Shown here: piece by piece, positions 28,562-37,456 of the stretch | Numbering within the stretch: position 1 is the stretch's first letter | How the letters are laid out: each line of letters starts with the position of its first letter | Program-made: the position numbers and the translations under genes | NCBI RefSeq assembly: GCF_032917945.1 | Contig: NZ_CP136624.1 | Location: 6,510,001 to 6,574,000 of the forward strand | Direction: 5' to 3' | DNA length: 64,000 nt | From: Bradyrhizobium sp. sBnM-33 | GTDB lineage: Bacteria; Pseudomonadota; Alphaproteobacteria; Rhizobiales; Xanthobacteraceae | The notes under the pieces: model-generated | The model's input: only the letters and a program-made list of their open reading frames with translations | Database searches by the model: none | Told to the model about the DNA's origin: nothing

Positions 28562-30063
28562 TGAGCTTGTGGAAGCGCAGCCTTGCCGCCCGCTTCATCT
28601 GTTTCACGCTGCTGTCCCTCGTGCTGTCCCAAGCAATCGTGTTCTTCATTTCCTGGGATGAGCATGGGCAGGCGATTCGGAAGGCCGCCAAGGGCGAGAT
28701 ATTCAGTCGATGCGCCTCTCTCGCCCGGGTCTTGGAAGCGACGCCTCCGGCGCTGCAGACCGATATCCTTAATGCCAGTAACACCAGTTCAGCGAGATAT
28801 TGGATATCGACCAACGGTCTGAAGGATGCCTCCGCGTGGCGAGAGGATGCATGGGAGCGCTTGGCGCAGCCATTGCCGCGCGTATCCTTTCCCGGCCACA
28901 GCGTGCCCGCCGAGGTGAAACCGGATTTCGCCCGAAAGAGTGCCAGCAGTAGCAGCGCCACCTCCTCACAATGGATCGACCTGAAGCCGGAAGCCTGGCC
29001 GCTGTCCCGACCAGCGAAGTTTCTTTATCTCGATGACGCCACCGGCATGGGCTTGGCCGTTCAGTTGGCGAACGGCGCATGGCTGAACACTGCATTTGCC
29101 AAACCCGCGCAAGACGGTTTCTGGACCTCCAAATCCACCCTGGCGCTCGGCCTTTCGGCGTTGTCGTTGTCGATCATTGCCGTATTCGCCGCACGCGGCA
29201 TTGCACAACCATTGCGCCGTCTCGCCGTGGCGGCTGAAGCCCTCGGTCGTGGTCAGGAGGTCGTACCGCTGCCGGAAACCGGCCCCGACGATATCCGACG
29301 CACCGCCGAGGCATTCAATCGCATGCAAGCGCGACTGCACCGTTTCGTCGACGATCGCACCAAAATGCTGGCCGCCATCGGTCATGATTTGCGCACACCC
29401 CTGACTTCGCTCCGCTTGCGTGCCGAATTCGTGCCCGACGAGGACGTCCGCGAGAAAATGCTCTCCACTATTGCCGAGATCCAGACGATGACAGAGGCGA
29501 CTCTCGCATTCGCTCGCGAAGATGCAGCCGCAGAAAATACGCGCACCGTGGACCTCTCGGCTCTCGTGGAAAGTCTCTGCGACGATCTCGCCGAACTCGG
29601 TCATGACGTCTCTTTCTCGGAGGGACAGAAGGTCAGCTACAGCTGCCGACCAGACGCACTCCGCCGCGCATGCCGCAACCTCGTCGAAAATGCCATTCGT
29701 TATGGCGAGCGGGCGCGCGTCAGCGTGGAGAGACGAGCAGATAGTATCGAAATCATCATCTCGGATGATGGACCCGGTATTCCCGACAGCGCCCAGGAGC
29801 AGGTTTTTACGCCGTTTTTCCGGATGGAGAATTCGCGAAACCGCGAAACAGGCGGCGTGGGTCTCGGCCTTTCCATTGCCCGGACCATTGTCCGCCACCA
29901 CGGCGGAGATATCGCCTTGACCAACAAGCCGAAGGGACTATGCGCGGCTATTAGCCTGCCAGCGCAGGAGGGCGGGCCGCCTCCCATCGGCCGACCGATC
30001 ACGGTCGCAGGAGAGAACGTTATCAACGCTCTCGAACCGGCACCGCGCAGCATCTCCGCTTGA
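28558..30063 (+). CDS. Sensor histidine kinase, partner of the OmpR-family regulator
   Basis: A 501-residue inner-membrane kinase. TM1 is near residues 12-31, a periplasmic domain of about 160 residues follows, and TM2 is near 192-212 with a HAMP domain after it (ARGIAQPLRRLAVAAEALGRG). The phospho-acceptor is H276 in AAIGHDLRTPLTSLRLR. The N box (CRNLVENAIRYG), G1 (SDDGPGIP), F (FTPFFRME) and G2 (GVGLGLSIA) motifs are all intact. It is translationally coupled to the regulator. The periplasmic domain contains a Ser-rich low-complexity patch (ARKSASSSSATSS) and gives no clue to the signal. Confidence 0.96.
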   Translation: MMSLWKRSLAARFICFTLLSLVLSQAIVFFISWDEHGQAIRKAAKGEIFSRCASLARVLEATPPALQTDILNASNTSSARYWISTNGLKDASAWREDAWERLAQPLPRVSFPGHSVPAEVKPDFARKSASSSSATSSQWIDLKPEAWPLSRPAKFLYLDDATGMGLAVQLANGAWLNTAFAKPAQDGFWTSKSTLALGLSALSLSIIAVFAARGIAQPLRRLAVAAEALGRGQEVVPLPETGPDDIRRTAEAFNRMQARLHRFVDDRTKMLAAIGHDLRTPLTSLRLRAEFVPDEDVREKMLSTIAEIQTMTEATLAFAREDAAAENTRTVDLSALVESLCDDLAELGHDVSFSEGQKVSYSCRPDALRRACRNLVENAIRYGERARVSVERRADSIEIIISDDGPGIPDSAQEQVFTPFFRMENSRNRETGGVGLGLSIARTIVRHHGGDIALTNKPKGLCAAISLPAQEGGPPPIGRPITVAGENVINALEPAPRSISA

Positions 30064-30181
30064 ACAGGCAGCACGGGCACGATTTTGTCGGCGTGATCGC
30101 CCGAACATGTATCCCGTTGCATTGTAAACCGCGTTCAAGGCTGCAGCTCCCGCTCCGCAAGGCGGCGCAGCTCTTCCAGTG

Positions 30182-30859
30182 TTATGCACGCTGGCCGGCG
30201 CGCCAGCCCATTTCCCAGAAGTCCGACTCGAGACGCGTAGCTTCCTTGAAGATGGCGATCAGCTCGGCCTCGCGGGCGGGCGTGGCGTAGAGGCCGGCGA
30301 GATTCTCCAGGTGAGCCCGCGCTTTCGCCGCGACGTCCTGGTATGGCGCGCCGGCATACTCGGCGATCCAAACGCGATATGGGTTCGTTGCAGCGAGCGC
30401 ATTGGGCCGCGACGCAAGCCGTGTCGCAATCTCCGCGTAGCCGATCACGCAGGGAGCAAGCGCCACCTTGAGCGCCAACAGGTCGCCGCGCATTCCAGCG
30501 TCGAGTACGTAGCGCGTATAGGCCAGCATCTCGACGGCAGGCGGGGCTTGTTCGAGATCGGCGGGCGACAGGCCCCAGCCGGCGCAGAGCTTCACATGCA
30601 GGTTCATCTCGACGTCGAGGATGGCCGAGAGGCCGACGGCCGCTTCACGCATATCGGCAAGCTTGGGCGACTTGTAGACGGCAAGCGCGTAGGCGCGGGC
30701 AAACTCGATAAGGAAAAGGTAGTCCTGAACAAGGTAGTGACGAAACGCCGCTTCGGCGAGCGAACCGTCCGCCAACCCGCTCGTGAAGGAATGCTCGGTG
30801 TAGGCCCGCCACTCGGCGGATGCTGCTGTCTTTAGGCGCTCGAAGAAGCTCACGATCAT
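30182..30859 (-). CDS. tenA: Thiaminase II / TenA-family thiamine-salvage enzyme
   Basis: A 225-residue all-helical TenA protein. The catalytic cysteine is C137 in LAPCVIGYAEI, the substrate-binding acid is D46 in LVQDYLFL, and the terminal Glu/Trp motif is ESDFWEMGW. TenA releases the pyrimidine HMP from thiamine or from base-degraded thiamine (aminopyrimidine). No other thiamine gene is beside it. It is convergent with the histidine kinase (118 bp between stops) and divergent from the LysR remnant and AMP nucleosidase. Pyrimidine-ring salvage fits the nucleobase theme of the next cluster, but this may be coincidence. Confidence 0.93.
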   Translation of the reverse strand: MIVSFFERLKTAASAEWRAYTEHSFTSGLADGSLAEAAFRHYLVQDYLFLIEFARAYALAVYKSPKLADMREAAVGLSAILDVEMNLHVKLCAGWGLSPADLEQAPPAVEMLAYTRYVLDAGMRGDLLALKVALAPCVIGYAEIATRLASRPNALAATNPYRVWIAEYAGAPYQDVAAKARAHLENLAGLYATPAREAELIAIFKEATRLESDFWEMGWRAGQRA

Positions 30860-30984
30860 TCGCCGGCTTTGCTTTTATGAATGTCTTTGGCTCGCTGCCA
30901 CTGACGCGTGGGGCGAACCGGGCGGAGTTGAGCTTGATCCGTGCAAATCCAAGCTTCGGTTGCGAACACACTGCACCAGTTTCG

Positions 30985-31131
30985 CACTAGAAGCGACCCC
31001 GTCGTCCGCCCCTTGCGCCCAAAACTCTTGCCGTGGCCTACACGCTGTAGTCGGAGACGGACCCGCTATCACGGCTGGCCAAGGCATTTCTGGACGAAGT
31101 CCGGCAAGCGAGCCTGCTTCTGGGCCGGTAA
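30985..31131 (+). pseudogene. Decayed C-terminal fragment of a LysR regulator
   Basis: Read in two frames this segment gives DPVVRPLRPK and then TLAVAYTL, a stop, SETDPLSRLAKAFLDEVRQ and ASLLLGR, ending in TAA. The intact LysR at 25028-25927 ends with DLIVRPFTPK, TVAVAYMLWSEAEPLSRLAK and AFLNEVRQASRSLDR. The homology is unmistakable, with a frameshift after PK and a nonsense codon (TAG) exactly where the intact protein has Trp. Nothing of the DNA-binding domain remains. The fragment is therefore the relic of a LysR gene closely related to the hydantoin-operon regulator, now joined to the upstream side of AMP nucleosidase. Confidence 0.85.
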
Positions 31132-31153
31132 GTTCCCTTACCAAGCCCTCCCC

Positions 31154-32686
31154 ATGGCGGATTCAAGATACTACGTTACGACCATGAAGAATCACGACCA
31201 TCCCCAGGCCATTGGACCAACAGCCACACCAGAGCCCTTCGTGCGGCAAAGCTTCGACGACGCACGCAAGGCGGTTGCGGCTTTGCGATCACTTTATGCC
31301 CGAAATACCCAGTTCCTGCGCGATTCCTTCGCCGCGCTCGCGGCTGGCAGCGACAGTAACCGGCGATACCGGGCGTTCTATCCGGAAATCAGCGTCACCA
31401 CGAGTTCATACACCCAAGTCGATTCCCGTCAGTCCTATGGCCACATGCCGACGCCTGGGCACTACTCGACCACGATCACCCAACCCGGCCTGTTCGAAAC
31501 CTATCTCATCGAGCAACTCGATTTGATCATGCGCAACCATGGCGTTCCGGTCGTCGTATCGGAGTCAGAAACGCCGATCCCACTGCATTTTGCTTTTCAG
31601 GAAGGCACCTACGTTGACGGCGCCGCCGCCAAGAACATCAGACGACCGATCCGAGACCTGTTCGACGTTCCAGATCTTGATGGAACCGACGATCAGATCG
31701 CCAATGGCACATACGAAGCAGCGGTCGGCCGGCCGAGGCCGCTGGCGCAGTTCACCGCGCAGCGCGTCGACTATTCCCTGCATCGCCTGCAGCACTACAC
31801 GGCCACCAGCCCAAATCACTTTCAGAACTTCGTGCTGTTCACCAACTACCAATTCTACATCGACGAATTCTGTGCTCGCGCCAGGAACCTGATGGCGCAG
31901 GGCGATAGCGGTTACGCCGAATTCGTCGAGCCAGGCAACATCGTTACCAGGCGCGGTGAACAGCGGCCGGACGCCGGCATCATAACGGCGCGTCTGCCGC
32001 AAATGCCGGCCTATCATCTGAAGAAGCCGGATCACGCAGGCATCACCATGATCAATATCGGTGTCGGGCCCGCGAACGCCAAGACGATCACCGATCATAT
32101 CGCTGTGCTCAGGCCGCATGCGTGGCTGATGCTCGGGCACTGTGCCGGATTGCGCGACACCCAGGCGCTGGGGGACTACGTGCTGGCCCACGCTTATGTG
32201 CGGGAGGATCATGTTCTCGACGACGACCTCCCGCTATGGGTGCCGCTTCCTGCGCTGGCCGAGATCCAGGTCGCACTCGAGGAGGCCGTCGCGGAAGTGA
32301 CCGGGCTATCCGGATATGACTTGAAGCGCGTCATGCGCACCGGCACCGTTGCCTCCATCGACAATCGAAATTGGGAATTGCGCGACCGGCGTGGTCCGAT
32401 TCAGCGGCTCTCACAGTCTCGCGCCATTGCGCTCGACATGGAATCGGCAACAATCGCCGCCAACGGATTCCGCTTCCGCGTACCCTACGGCACTTTGCTG
32501 TGCGTGTCCGATAAGCCGCTGCACGGAGAATTGAAGTTGCCCGGCATGGCTACCGAGTTCTACAAGCGGCAGGTGGCCCAGCACTTGACCATCGGCATCC
32601 GCACAATGGAGAAGTTGGCGAATATGCCGTTGGAGCGGCTGCACTCGCGCAAGCTCAGAACCTTCTCGGAAACGGCCTTCCAGTAG
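31154..32686 (+). CDS. amn: AMP nucleosidase
   Basis: A protein of about 510 residues that hydrolyses AMP to adenine and ribose 5-phosphate in the cytoplasm. The sequence tracks E. coli Amn throughout: TTTITRPTLF-like TTITQPGLFETYLIEQ, VDYSLHRLQHYT, FVLFTNYQFYIDEF, INIGVGPANAKTI, LMLGHCAGLRDTQALGDYV and RVPYGTLLCVSDKPLHGE. The last segments form the nucleoside-phosphorylase-type active site. The start is uncertain. The open frame extends upstream through the LysR relic; ATGs at 31154 and 31184 are the candidates and neither has a clear ribosome-binding site. Convergent upp ends 23 bp beyond. Amn shares the nucleobase and phosphoribosyl theme of the uracil cluster. Confidence 0.94.
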   Translation: MADSRYYVTTMKNHDHPQAIGPTATPEPFVRQSFDDARKAVAALRSLYARNTQFLRDSFAALAAGSDSNRRYRAFYPEISVTTSSYTQVDSRQSYGHMPTPGHYSTTITQPGLFETYLIEQLDLIMRNHGVPVVVSESETPIPLHFAFQEGTYVDGAAAKNIRRPIRDLFDVPDLDGTDDQIANGTYEAAVGRPRPLAQFTAQRVDYSLHRLQHYTATSPNHFQNFVLFTNYQFYIDEFCARARNLMAQGDSGYAEFVEPGNIVTRRGEQRPDAGIITARLPQMPAYHLKKPDHAGITMINIGVGPANAKTITDHIAVLRPHAWLMLGHCAGLRDTQALGDYVLAHAYVREDHVLDDDLPLWVPLPALAEIQVALEEAVAEVTGLSGYDLKRVMRTGTVASIDNRNWELRDRRGPIQRLSQSRAIALDMESATIAANGFRFRVPYGTLLCVSDKPLHGELKLPGMATEFYKRQVAQHLTIGIRTMEKLANMPLERLHSRKLRTFSETAFQ

Positions 32687-32709
32687 GCGCGCCGAGACCT
32701 TTCGGAACC

Positions 32710-33339
32710 TTACCGCGTGCCGTAAGCGCGGTCGCCGGCATCACCGAGACCAGGCAAGATAAAGGCGTTCGCATCCAGCCCCTCATCGATGCCGGCCGTC
32801 CACAACCGCACGTCGGGATGCAGACCCCGGAAGCGCTCAATACCTTCCGGCGCGGCAAGCAGGCATACCAGCCGAATATCCTTGGCGCCGCGTTCCTTCA
32901 GCCGGTCCACCGCCGCCACCGCCGTGTTCGCCGTCGCAAGAACCGGCGACACCACGATTGCAAGCCGCTCGTGAAGATCGGACGGCGATTTGAAAAAATA
33001 CTCCACTGCCACGAATGTCTGCGGTTCGCGGTAGAGCCCGATATGCGCGACGCGGGCGGTCGGAACGAGGTCCAGCATTCCGTCGACAAACGTCACTCCT
33101 GCCCGCAGCACTGGCACGAAAACCAGTTTCTTACCCGCAATCTTGGCCGAGTGCATGCGTGCAAGCGGAGTCTCGACCTCTACATCGGTCAGCGGCAAGT
33201 CGCGCGTCACCTCGTAACAAAGCAGCATTCCGATCTCCTTGAGGAGCTCGCGAAACGACTTGGTCGAAATCGTCTTGTCACGGATCAGCGTAAGCTTGTG
33301 CTGGACCAACGGGTGATCCACGATCGTAACGCCTTCCAT
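32710..33339 (-). CDS. upp: Uracil phosphoribosyltransferase with variant PRPP loop
   Basis: A 209-residue homologue of Upp, which makes UMP from uracil and PRPP. The fold is clear from [55 protein letters not shown] and the C-terminal [14 protein letters not shown]. The PRPP-binding loop, however, reads [14 protein letters not shown] where E. coli and rhizobial enzymes have VDPMLATGGS or VDPMLATGNS: the acidic residue is Ser, a Gly is Ala, and the final Ser is Thr. I checked the codons. Activity may be altered or directed elsewhere. The ATG at 33339 is fixed by AAGGAG upstream. The next two genes upstream are URC4 and URC1, so it is likely the uracil-activating step of the URC pathway. Confidence 0.9.
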   Translation of the reverse strand: MEGVTIVDHPLVQHKLTLIRDKTISTKSFRELLKEIGMLLCYEVTRDLPLTDVEVETPLARMHSAKIAGKKLVFVPVLRAGVTFVDGMLDLVPTARVAHIGLYREPQTFVAVEYFFKSPSDLHERLAIVVSPVLATANTAVAAVDRLKERGAKDIRLVCLLAAPEGIERFRGLHPDVRLWTAGIDEGLDANAFILPGLGDAGDRAYGTR

Positions 33340-33434
33340 GCTTTTGCTCCTTACGAGTAATCGAATCGCGTTCCATAGCATTTTTGAGCGAACCGAATAC
33401 CCTGTTCGCATGAAGAAATCGCGTCAAACACATA

Positions 33435-34679
33435 CTAAAAAACCGTACCGTCGCTACTAACCTTGACAGGCGGCGAACCGTCAGGCCGGCGCGCGAACGC
33501 CAGCGCCCTGCCGGCCGCCCAGGTGCCGCCTTCCAGAATCTTCGCCAGTGGAAGAGAGACCGGGTCAAGACCAACGCGTTGCCGTAGCAGATCCGCCAGC
33601 CGGTCCAGCAGCGCAATGGTCAGCGCCCTCCACTCGACCACGAGCGGAGACGCGACGTCATGTTCGCGTTGCACGTCCGTGGGGTCGCGCAGCACCAGCA
33701 CCCCGGCGTCGACGAACAATCCGCCGTTGCGGTATTCCGCGAGGCCCGTCAGGCCGTCTATATCAGTGACCTGCAGCCCCGCTTGCTGTATCGGCTCGAT
33801 CAGCGAATACGACAACCATTGCGACAATTTGTGCAACGGCACCAGCCCGCTGGTCGCATCCTCGGTCTTGAGCGCCGGATAACGCCAGCAATCCCCCAAG
33901 GAAACTCCGCCTAGCGTTATGCGCGACGGCCAGATCGACCCCAGTTGGCGCAAAAGTTCTGACAAAATCGTCGAGGCAGCGATCGCCCCCGCGTCGGCCG
34001 TCCCTGTGAGGTGATCAAACAACCCACCCGGCCGAGGCGTGTCGTGGCGGGCGAAAATCCGCGGCGACGTCGATGCTACTTGGCCGAGCCGGCGAAGAAG
34101 GCTGATGCGGCCCTCGAGGCCAACCAGCGGATTGTCGTCCGCAACCTGAAAGCCGGTCTGCAGATCGGCAACGGTCAGCCGCTCAAGCATGGCGGCATCG
34201 GCCCGCAACGGTTCGTCAGCTTTCGCTGAGAACGCACCGCGCGCAAACATATCCAGACTGGCTAGCGCTAGCCCCTCCGAACGGCCGATACTTGCGCCCG
34301 TCAGGGGATCGCGATAGCGCCACGACGGACCTGCTCCGGCGTCGAGCAGCACGCTGATCATGGCGAGGTCAAACTCGGCGCGGGCGCGCGCGTTGCCGTC
34401 ACGCCAGCTCTTGGCGTCGGCAAGCGCCGCCCAGCGATCGACGCCGCCGACGACAAAATGGCGCCAACGTGAGTGAAAGGGAACATCGAACGTCGGATAG
34501 GCCTTGCGCGTTGTCGCAAGCACGAGATCAACCGCCTCGTCGAGCCGGCCAAGATCGACTTTGAAATGCTGAAGCTGATCGTTCAAGCCGATTTCCAGCA
34601 TCCGGTGCGCGCGACTGCGCACCGCTTCCGCACTTAAAAGAGATAAGCCGTCTGCCGTCGCGTCAGTTGTCACGATCAA
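33435..34679 (-). CDS. DUF1688 / URC4-like uracil-catabolism protein
   Basis: A 414-residue protein matching the DUF1688 family, known in fungi as URC4/Urg3 and required for uracil catabolism by the URC route. Recognisable segments are LLSAEAVRSRAHRMLEIG, YPTFDVPFHSRWRHF, SWRYRDPLTGASIGRSEGLALASLDMF, RPGGLFDHL and PLHKLSQWLSYSLIEP. Its biochemical step is not established; it is proposed to act after ring opening by URC1. It begins 15 bp after the URC1-like gene and ends 95 bp before upp, an arrangement conserved in several bacteria. No signal peptide or membrane segment is present. Confidence 0.88.
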   Translation of the reverse strand: MIVTTDATADGLSLLSAEAVRSRAHRMLEIGLNDQLQHFKVDLGRLDEAVDLVLATTRKAYPTFDVPFHSRWRHFVVGGVDRWAALADAKSWRDGNARARAEFDLAMISVLLDAGAGPSWRYRDPLTGASIGRSEGLALASLDMFARGAFSAKADEPLRADAAMLERLTVADLQTGFQVADDNPLVGLEGRISLLRRLGQVASTSPRIFARHDTPRPGGLFDHLTGTADAGAIAASTILSELLRQLGSIWPSRITLGGVSLGDCWRYPALKTEDATSGLVPLHKLSQWLSYSLIEPIQQAGLQVTDIDGLTGLAEYRNGGLFVDAGVLVLRDPTDVQREHDVASPLVVEWRALTIALLDRLADLLRQRVGLDPVSLPLAKILEGGTWAAGRALAFARRPDGSPPVKVSSDGTVF

Positions 34680-34694
34680 TGGCCCCGGCCCGCC

Positions 34695-35945
34695 CTAGTA
34701 TTTTTCGAGCGGCCGACCGGAGGCGATCAGGCCGTCAGCCTTCGCGTCAGGTGAAAAATATCCCGCGGCTTTCTTGGCGGCGATTTCCACATGGGCGTCG
34801 GCGGGAATCATATAATCGGGAATGGCAACGCGCTCGACAATGTCGATGCCCTGCCCCGTGAGCGCATCATATTTCATGTCGCTCATCGAGATGAAGCGAT
34901 CGATGCGCTTCAATCCCAGCCAGTGAATGACATCCGGCATCAGTTGCTGGAAACGCGCATCCTGCACCCCGGCAACGCATTCGGTTCGTTCGAAATAGGC
35001 GGATGCATCGTCGCCATCCTCCTGACGCTTGCGCGCATTGTAGACCAGAAACTTCGTGACCTCGCCGAGCGCCCGGCCTTCCTTGCGGTTGTAGACGATG
35101 ACGCCCAGACCACCCGATTGTCCGGCGCGCGCGCATTCCTCGATGCCCTGGATGAGATAAGGACGGCAGGTGCAGATATCAGAACCGAACACATCGGAGC
35201 CGTTGCACTCGTCATGGACGCGACAGGTGATTTTGGTCCGATGGTCCGGAAGCTTCGTGACATCGCCGAACAGATAGACGGTCGTTCCGCCGATCGGCGG
35301 AAGAAACACTTTCAGATCCGGACGCGTGACAAGCTCGGGAAACATGCCGGCGGTCTGCTCGAACAGCGCCCGTCGCAGGCTGGTCACGCTCGTGCCGAAG
35401 CGTTGCGCAATCCCGGGCAGATGCCATACCGGGTCAATCGCGATCTTGACGACGGAGACGGAGCCGCTGGCGTGAACGAATTGGCCATCCGCTACCAACC
35501 GCTTGGCGGCCAGAGCCGCCTGAATTTCGGGCAGATCGAGACGGGCGCGCGTGATCGCGATGCTCGGCCGGATATCGATGCCTTCCGCGATTTCAGCGCG
35601 GAAGTTTTCAGCGACGAGATGTCCCCACGGATCGAGCGCGACAATGCGTTCCGGGTCGAACCATTGCTCAAACGGCCCGACGGTTGCCACCGGATATGTG
35701 TTGGTCAGATCGGGCCGACGGATCGGATCCAGCGCGCCCGACGATACGGCAAGTGCGCGGTAGACCGCATAGGAGCCGCCATGGGTGCCAATCACGTTAC
35801 GATCCTGTGGACGCGATACCGTCCCGATGATCGGACCACGTTCACGCGCGGTCGGTGCACCCCACAGGATCGGAAATTCATGTGTCGCGCCGGGCACCGG
35901 ATGCGACGTCAGGCGAATATGATCGGTACGGTTGGAATGACTCAT
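34695..35945 (-). CDS. URC1-like GTP cyclohydrolase II homologue (uracil catabolism)
   Basis: A 416-residue protein with a C-terminal GTP-cyclohydrolase-II fold. The zinc ligands of RibA are kept as C247 (HDECNGSDVFG), C258 and C260 (SDICTCRPYL), but the flanking RibA consensus CDCGxQL is changed. The N-terminal 200 residues, with GTHGGSYAVYRAL and DLTNTYPVATVGPFEQWFDPERIVALDPWGH, have no counterpart in RibA and are typical of URC1, the enzyme thought to open the uracil ring of UMP or uridine. Together with DUF1688 and upp this gives the URC gene set rather than riboflavin synthesis. The ATG at 35945 is preferred to a GTG 78 bp upstream because family similarity begins there. Confidence 0.88.
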   Translation of the reverse strand: MSHSNRTDHIRLTSHPVPGATHEFPILWGAPTARERGPIIGTVSRPQDRNVIGTHGGSYAVYRALAVSSGALDPIRRPDLTNTYPVATVGPFEQWFDPERIVALDPWGHLVAENFRAEIAEGIDIRPSIAITRARLDLPEIQAALAAKRLVADGQFVHASGSVSVVKIAIDPVWHLPGIAQRFGTSVTSLRRALFEQTAGMFPELVTRPDLKVFLPPIGGTTVYLFGDVTKLPDHRTKITCRVHDECNGSDVFGSDICTCRPYLIQGIEECARAGQSGGLGVIVYNRKEGRALGEVTKFLVYNARKRQEDGDDASAYFERTECVAGVQDARFQQLMPDVIHWLGLKRIDRFISMSDMKYDALTGQGIDIVERVAIPDYMIPADAHVEIAAKKAAGYFSPDAKADGLIASGRPLEKY

Positions 35946-36337
35946 CGTTCGGTAGTCCCAAAACGGCAACGGCCCGCCTGGATGACGGGCCTGACCGGAG
36001 AACCAATGAATTATGCGGGTCACTGACCCCTGCGGTACTATATAGGTAAATCGTGTGTACTTACAATAACTAGGAAGAAAATCCTTCCTCGGGACGGGGC
36101 GTCATCGGTTGATCGGGACGCATGGATAACGCTACCTGCCCGGCCAATCCAAAGGCCACTCGATTTAGCGACGGTCGAGACGCCGTCGGCGAAGCAATCA
36201 ACATCGCCTATTCTGCGAGCGCTTCATCACCCCTACCGCCGCTCCGACTTGCTGAAAATGCCCGATTTTTCAGCGGCCGGCGTCCAGCATGAAACTTGCT
36301 TGTGAACTTCCGGCTTCAGCATCGCGATGAGGGCTCA
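35946..36337. other. Divergent promoter region between URC cluster and LysR gene
   Basis: This 392-bp region separates the URC1-like gene and the second LysR gene, which face away from each other. It contains an AT-rich patch (TACTATATAGG and GTACTTACAATAACTAGG, 36035-36075) unlike the surrounding GC-rich DNA, which is a likely promoter or operator zone. No gene and no clean palindrome was identified. Confidence 0.45.
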
Positions 36338-37456
36338 ATGAACCTGATCAGCTTGGACATACGGATGCTTCGCTCGCTGATTTCGGTAGTCGAGACTGGC
36401 AGCATCACGGAGACTGCAAGGCGATTGGGCCGAACGCAACCGGCGATCACACTGCAACTCCAACGCCTTGAGGAACTGACCGGAAAAGCCATTTTCATCC
36501 ACGAGGGCCGGCGCCTTTTTCTCACCACCGAGGGTGAGACGGTTCTCAAATTTGCCCGGTCGATTCTGAGCCTCCATGACGAGCTTCTGTCGCAACTCGC
36601 ATCTCCGGATATCGAGGGACATGTCGTTCTCGGCACGCCCGATTTGTATGCGGCATTCATGTTGCCTTCGATCCTGAAAATCTTTCGAAAGGCATTTCCA
36701 CGCGTTCAGATCCAATTGAACTGCTCGCTTTCGACCCCCTTGGTCGGATGCGTCAAACGGGGCGAAGTGGATATAGCCCTCGTGACCCGAATGAACGATT
36801 TCACCGGCGGCCAGGTCGTTCGGCTGGAACAGTTGATTTGGATGACGGGCGAGCAATCTACCGCGCATAACGAAGCGCCCATTCCGCTGGCGCTATTACC
36901 CCCCGGCAATATCTATCGCGACCATGCCATCGAGCGGCTGGAAGCCGCGCGCTTGCGATGGCGCATCGCCTGCATCAGCGACAGCGTTGGCGGACTGCAG
37001 GCGGCAGCCTTCGCCGGAATCGCGGTCACGGTGCTCGGTCGCAGCGCGCTGGTCCGCAACATGCGTGAGCTCGGACCCAAGGAAGGCTTGCCTCCGCTTC
37101 CGAAGGTCGATCTGCTGCTCTACAAATCGCCGGGCACAACGTCCAAAGCCGCCGGGGCCTTGCATGAATACCTCGCGCACTATCTCAATCTCGAAGACGA
37201 ACTGCTGCTCGCAACAGAATTGCCGTTAACGCCGGATGTCGACGCGCGCACGGTTTCAGGACAAGGGAGGCCGAAACTGGACCCAGGGCCTCGCCCGCTC
37301 GAACGCGGCGGCGATCCGCAAGATCAAATCCTCATCCAGCCAAGTGGCGACAATTTGAAGCCCGATCGGCAACCCGCTGTCGTCAAATCCGCAGGGAATA
37401 GTCGCAGCCGGCAGTCCCGTCAGGTTTATCGGCCACGAGAACGGCGACCAACCTAA
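36338..37456 (+). CDS. LysR-family regulator with an antisense-derived C-terminal tail
   Basis: A LysR protein of 372 residues as read. The helix-turn-helix is at residues 5-65 (RMLRSLISVVETGSITETAR, then RTQPAITLQLQRLEELTG), and the effector domain follows to about residue 300 (ARLRWRIACISDSVGGLQAA, AVTVLGRSALVRNM). After about residue 306 the frame runs antisense through the end of the convergent amidase gene for 66 residues of low-complexity, Arg/Pro-rich text (DPGPRPLERGG). A normal LysR would have ended near 37255, so the original stop seems lost or shifted. The ATG at 36338 has GAGGG upstream. It may regulate the URC cluster (divergent) or the molybdenum-hydroxylase operon (convergent). 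Confidence 0.88.
   Translation: MNLISLDIRMLRSLISVVETGSITETARRLGRTQPAITLQLQRLEELTGKAIFIHEGRRLFLTTEGETVLKFARSILSLHDELLSQLASPDIEGHVVLGTPDLYAAFMLPSILKIFRKAFPRVQIQLNCSLSTPLVGCVKRGEVDIALVTRMNDFTGGQVVRLEQLIWMTGEQSTAHNEAPIPLALLPPGNIYRDHAIERLEAARLRWRIACISDSVGGLQAAAFAGIAVTVLGRSALVRNMRELGPKEGLPPLPKVDLLLYKSPGTTSKAAGALHEYLAHYLNLEDELLLATELPLTPDVDARTVSGQGRPKLDPGPRPLERGGDPQDQILIQPSGDNLKPDRQPAVVKSAGNSRSRQSRQVYRPRERRPT

Noticed and set aside
30135-30184. Coding-like tail (TLEELRRLAERELQP) after the TenA stop on the minus strand
   Set aside because: It has no start of its own and only about 16 codons are plausible; it could be a relic of an earlier TenA end or a neighbour but cannot be supported.
34695-35945. 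Riboflavin biosynthesis GTP cyclohydrolase II (ribA)
   Set aside because: The large distinctive N-terminal region, the altered CTCR motif and the DUF1688/upp neighbours point to URC1.
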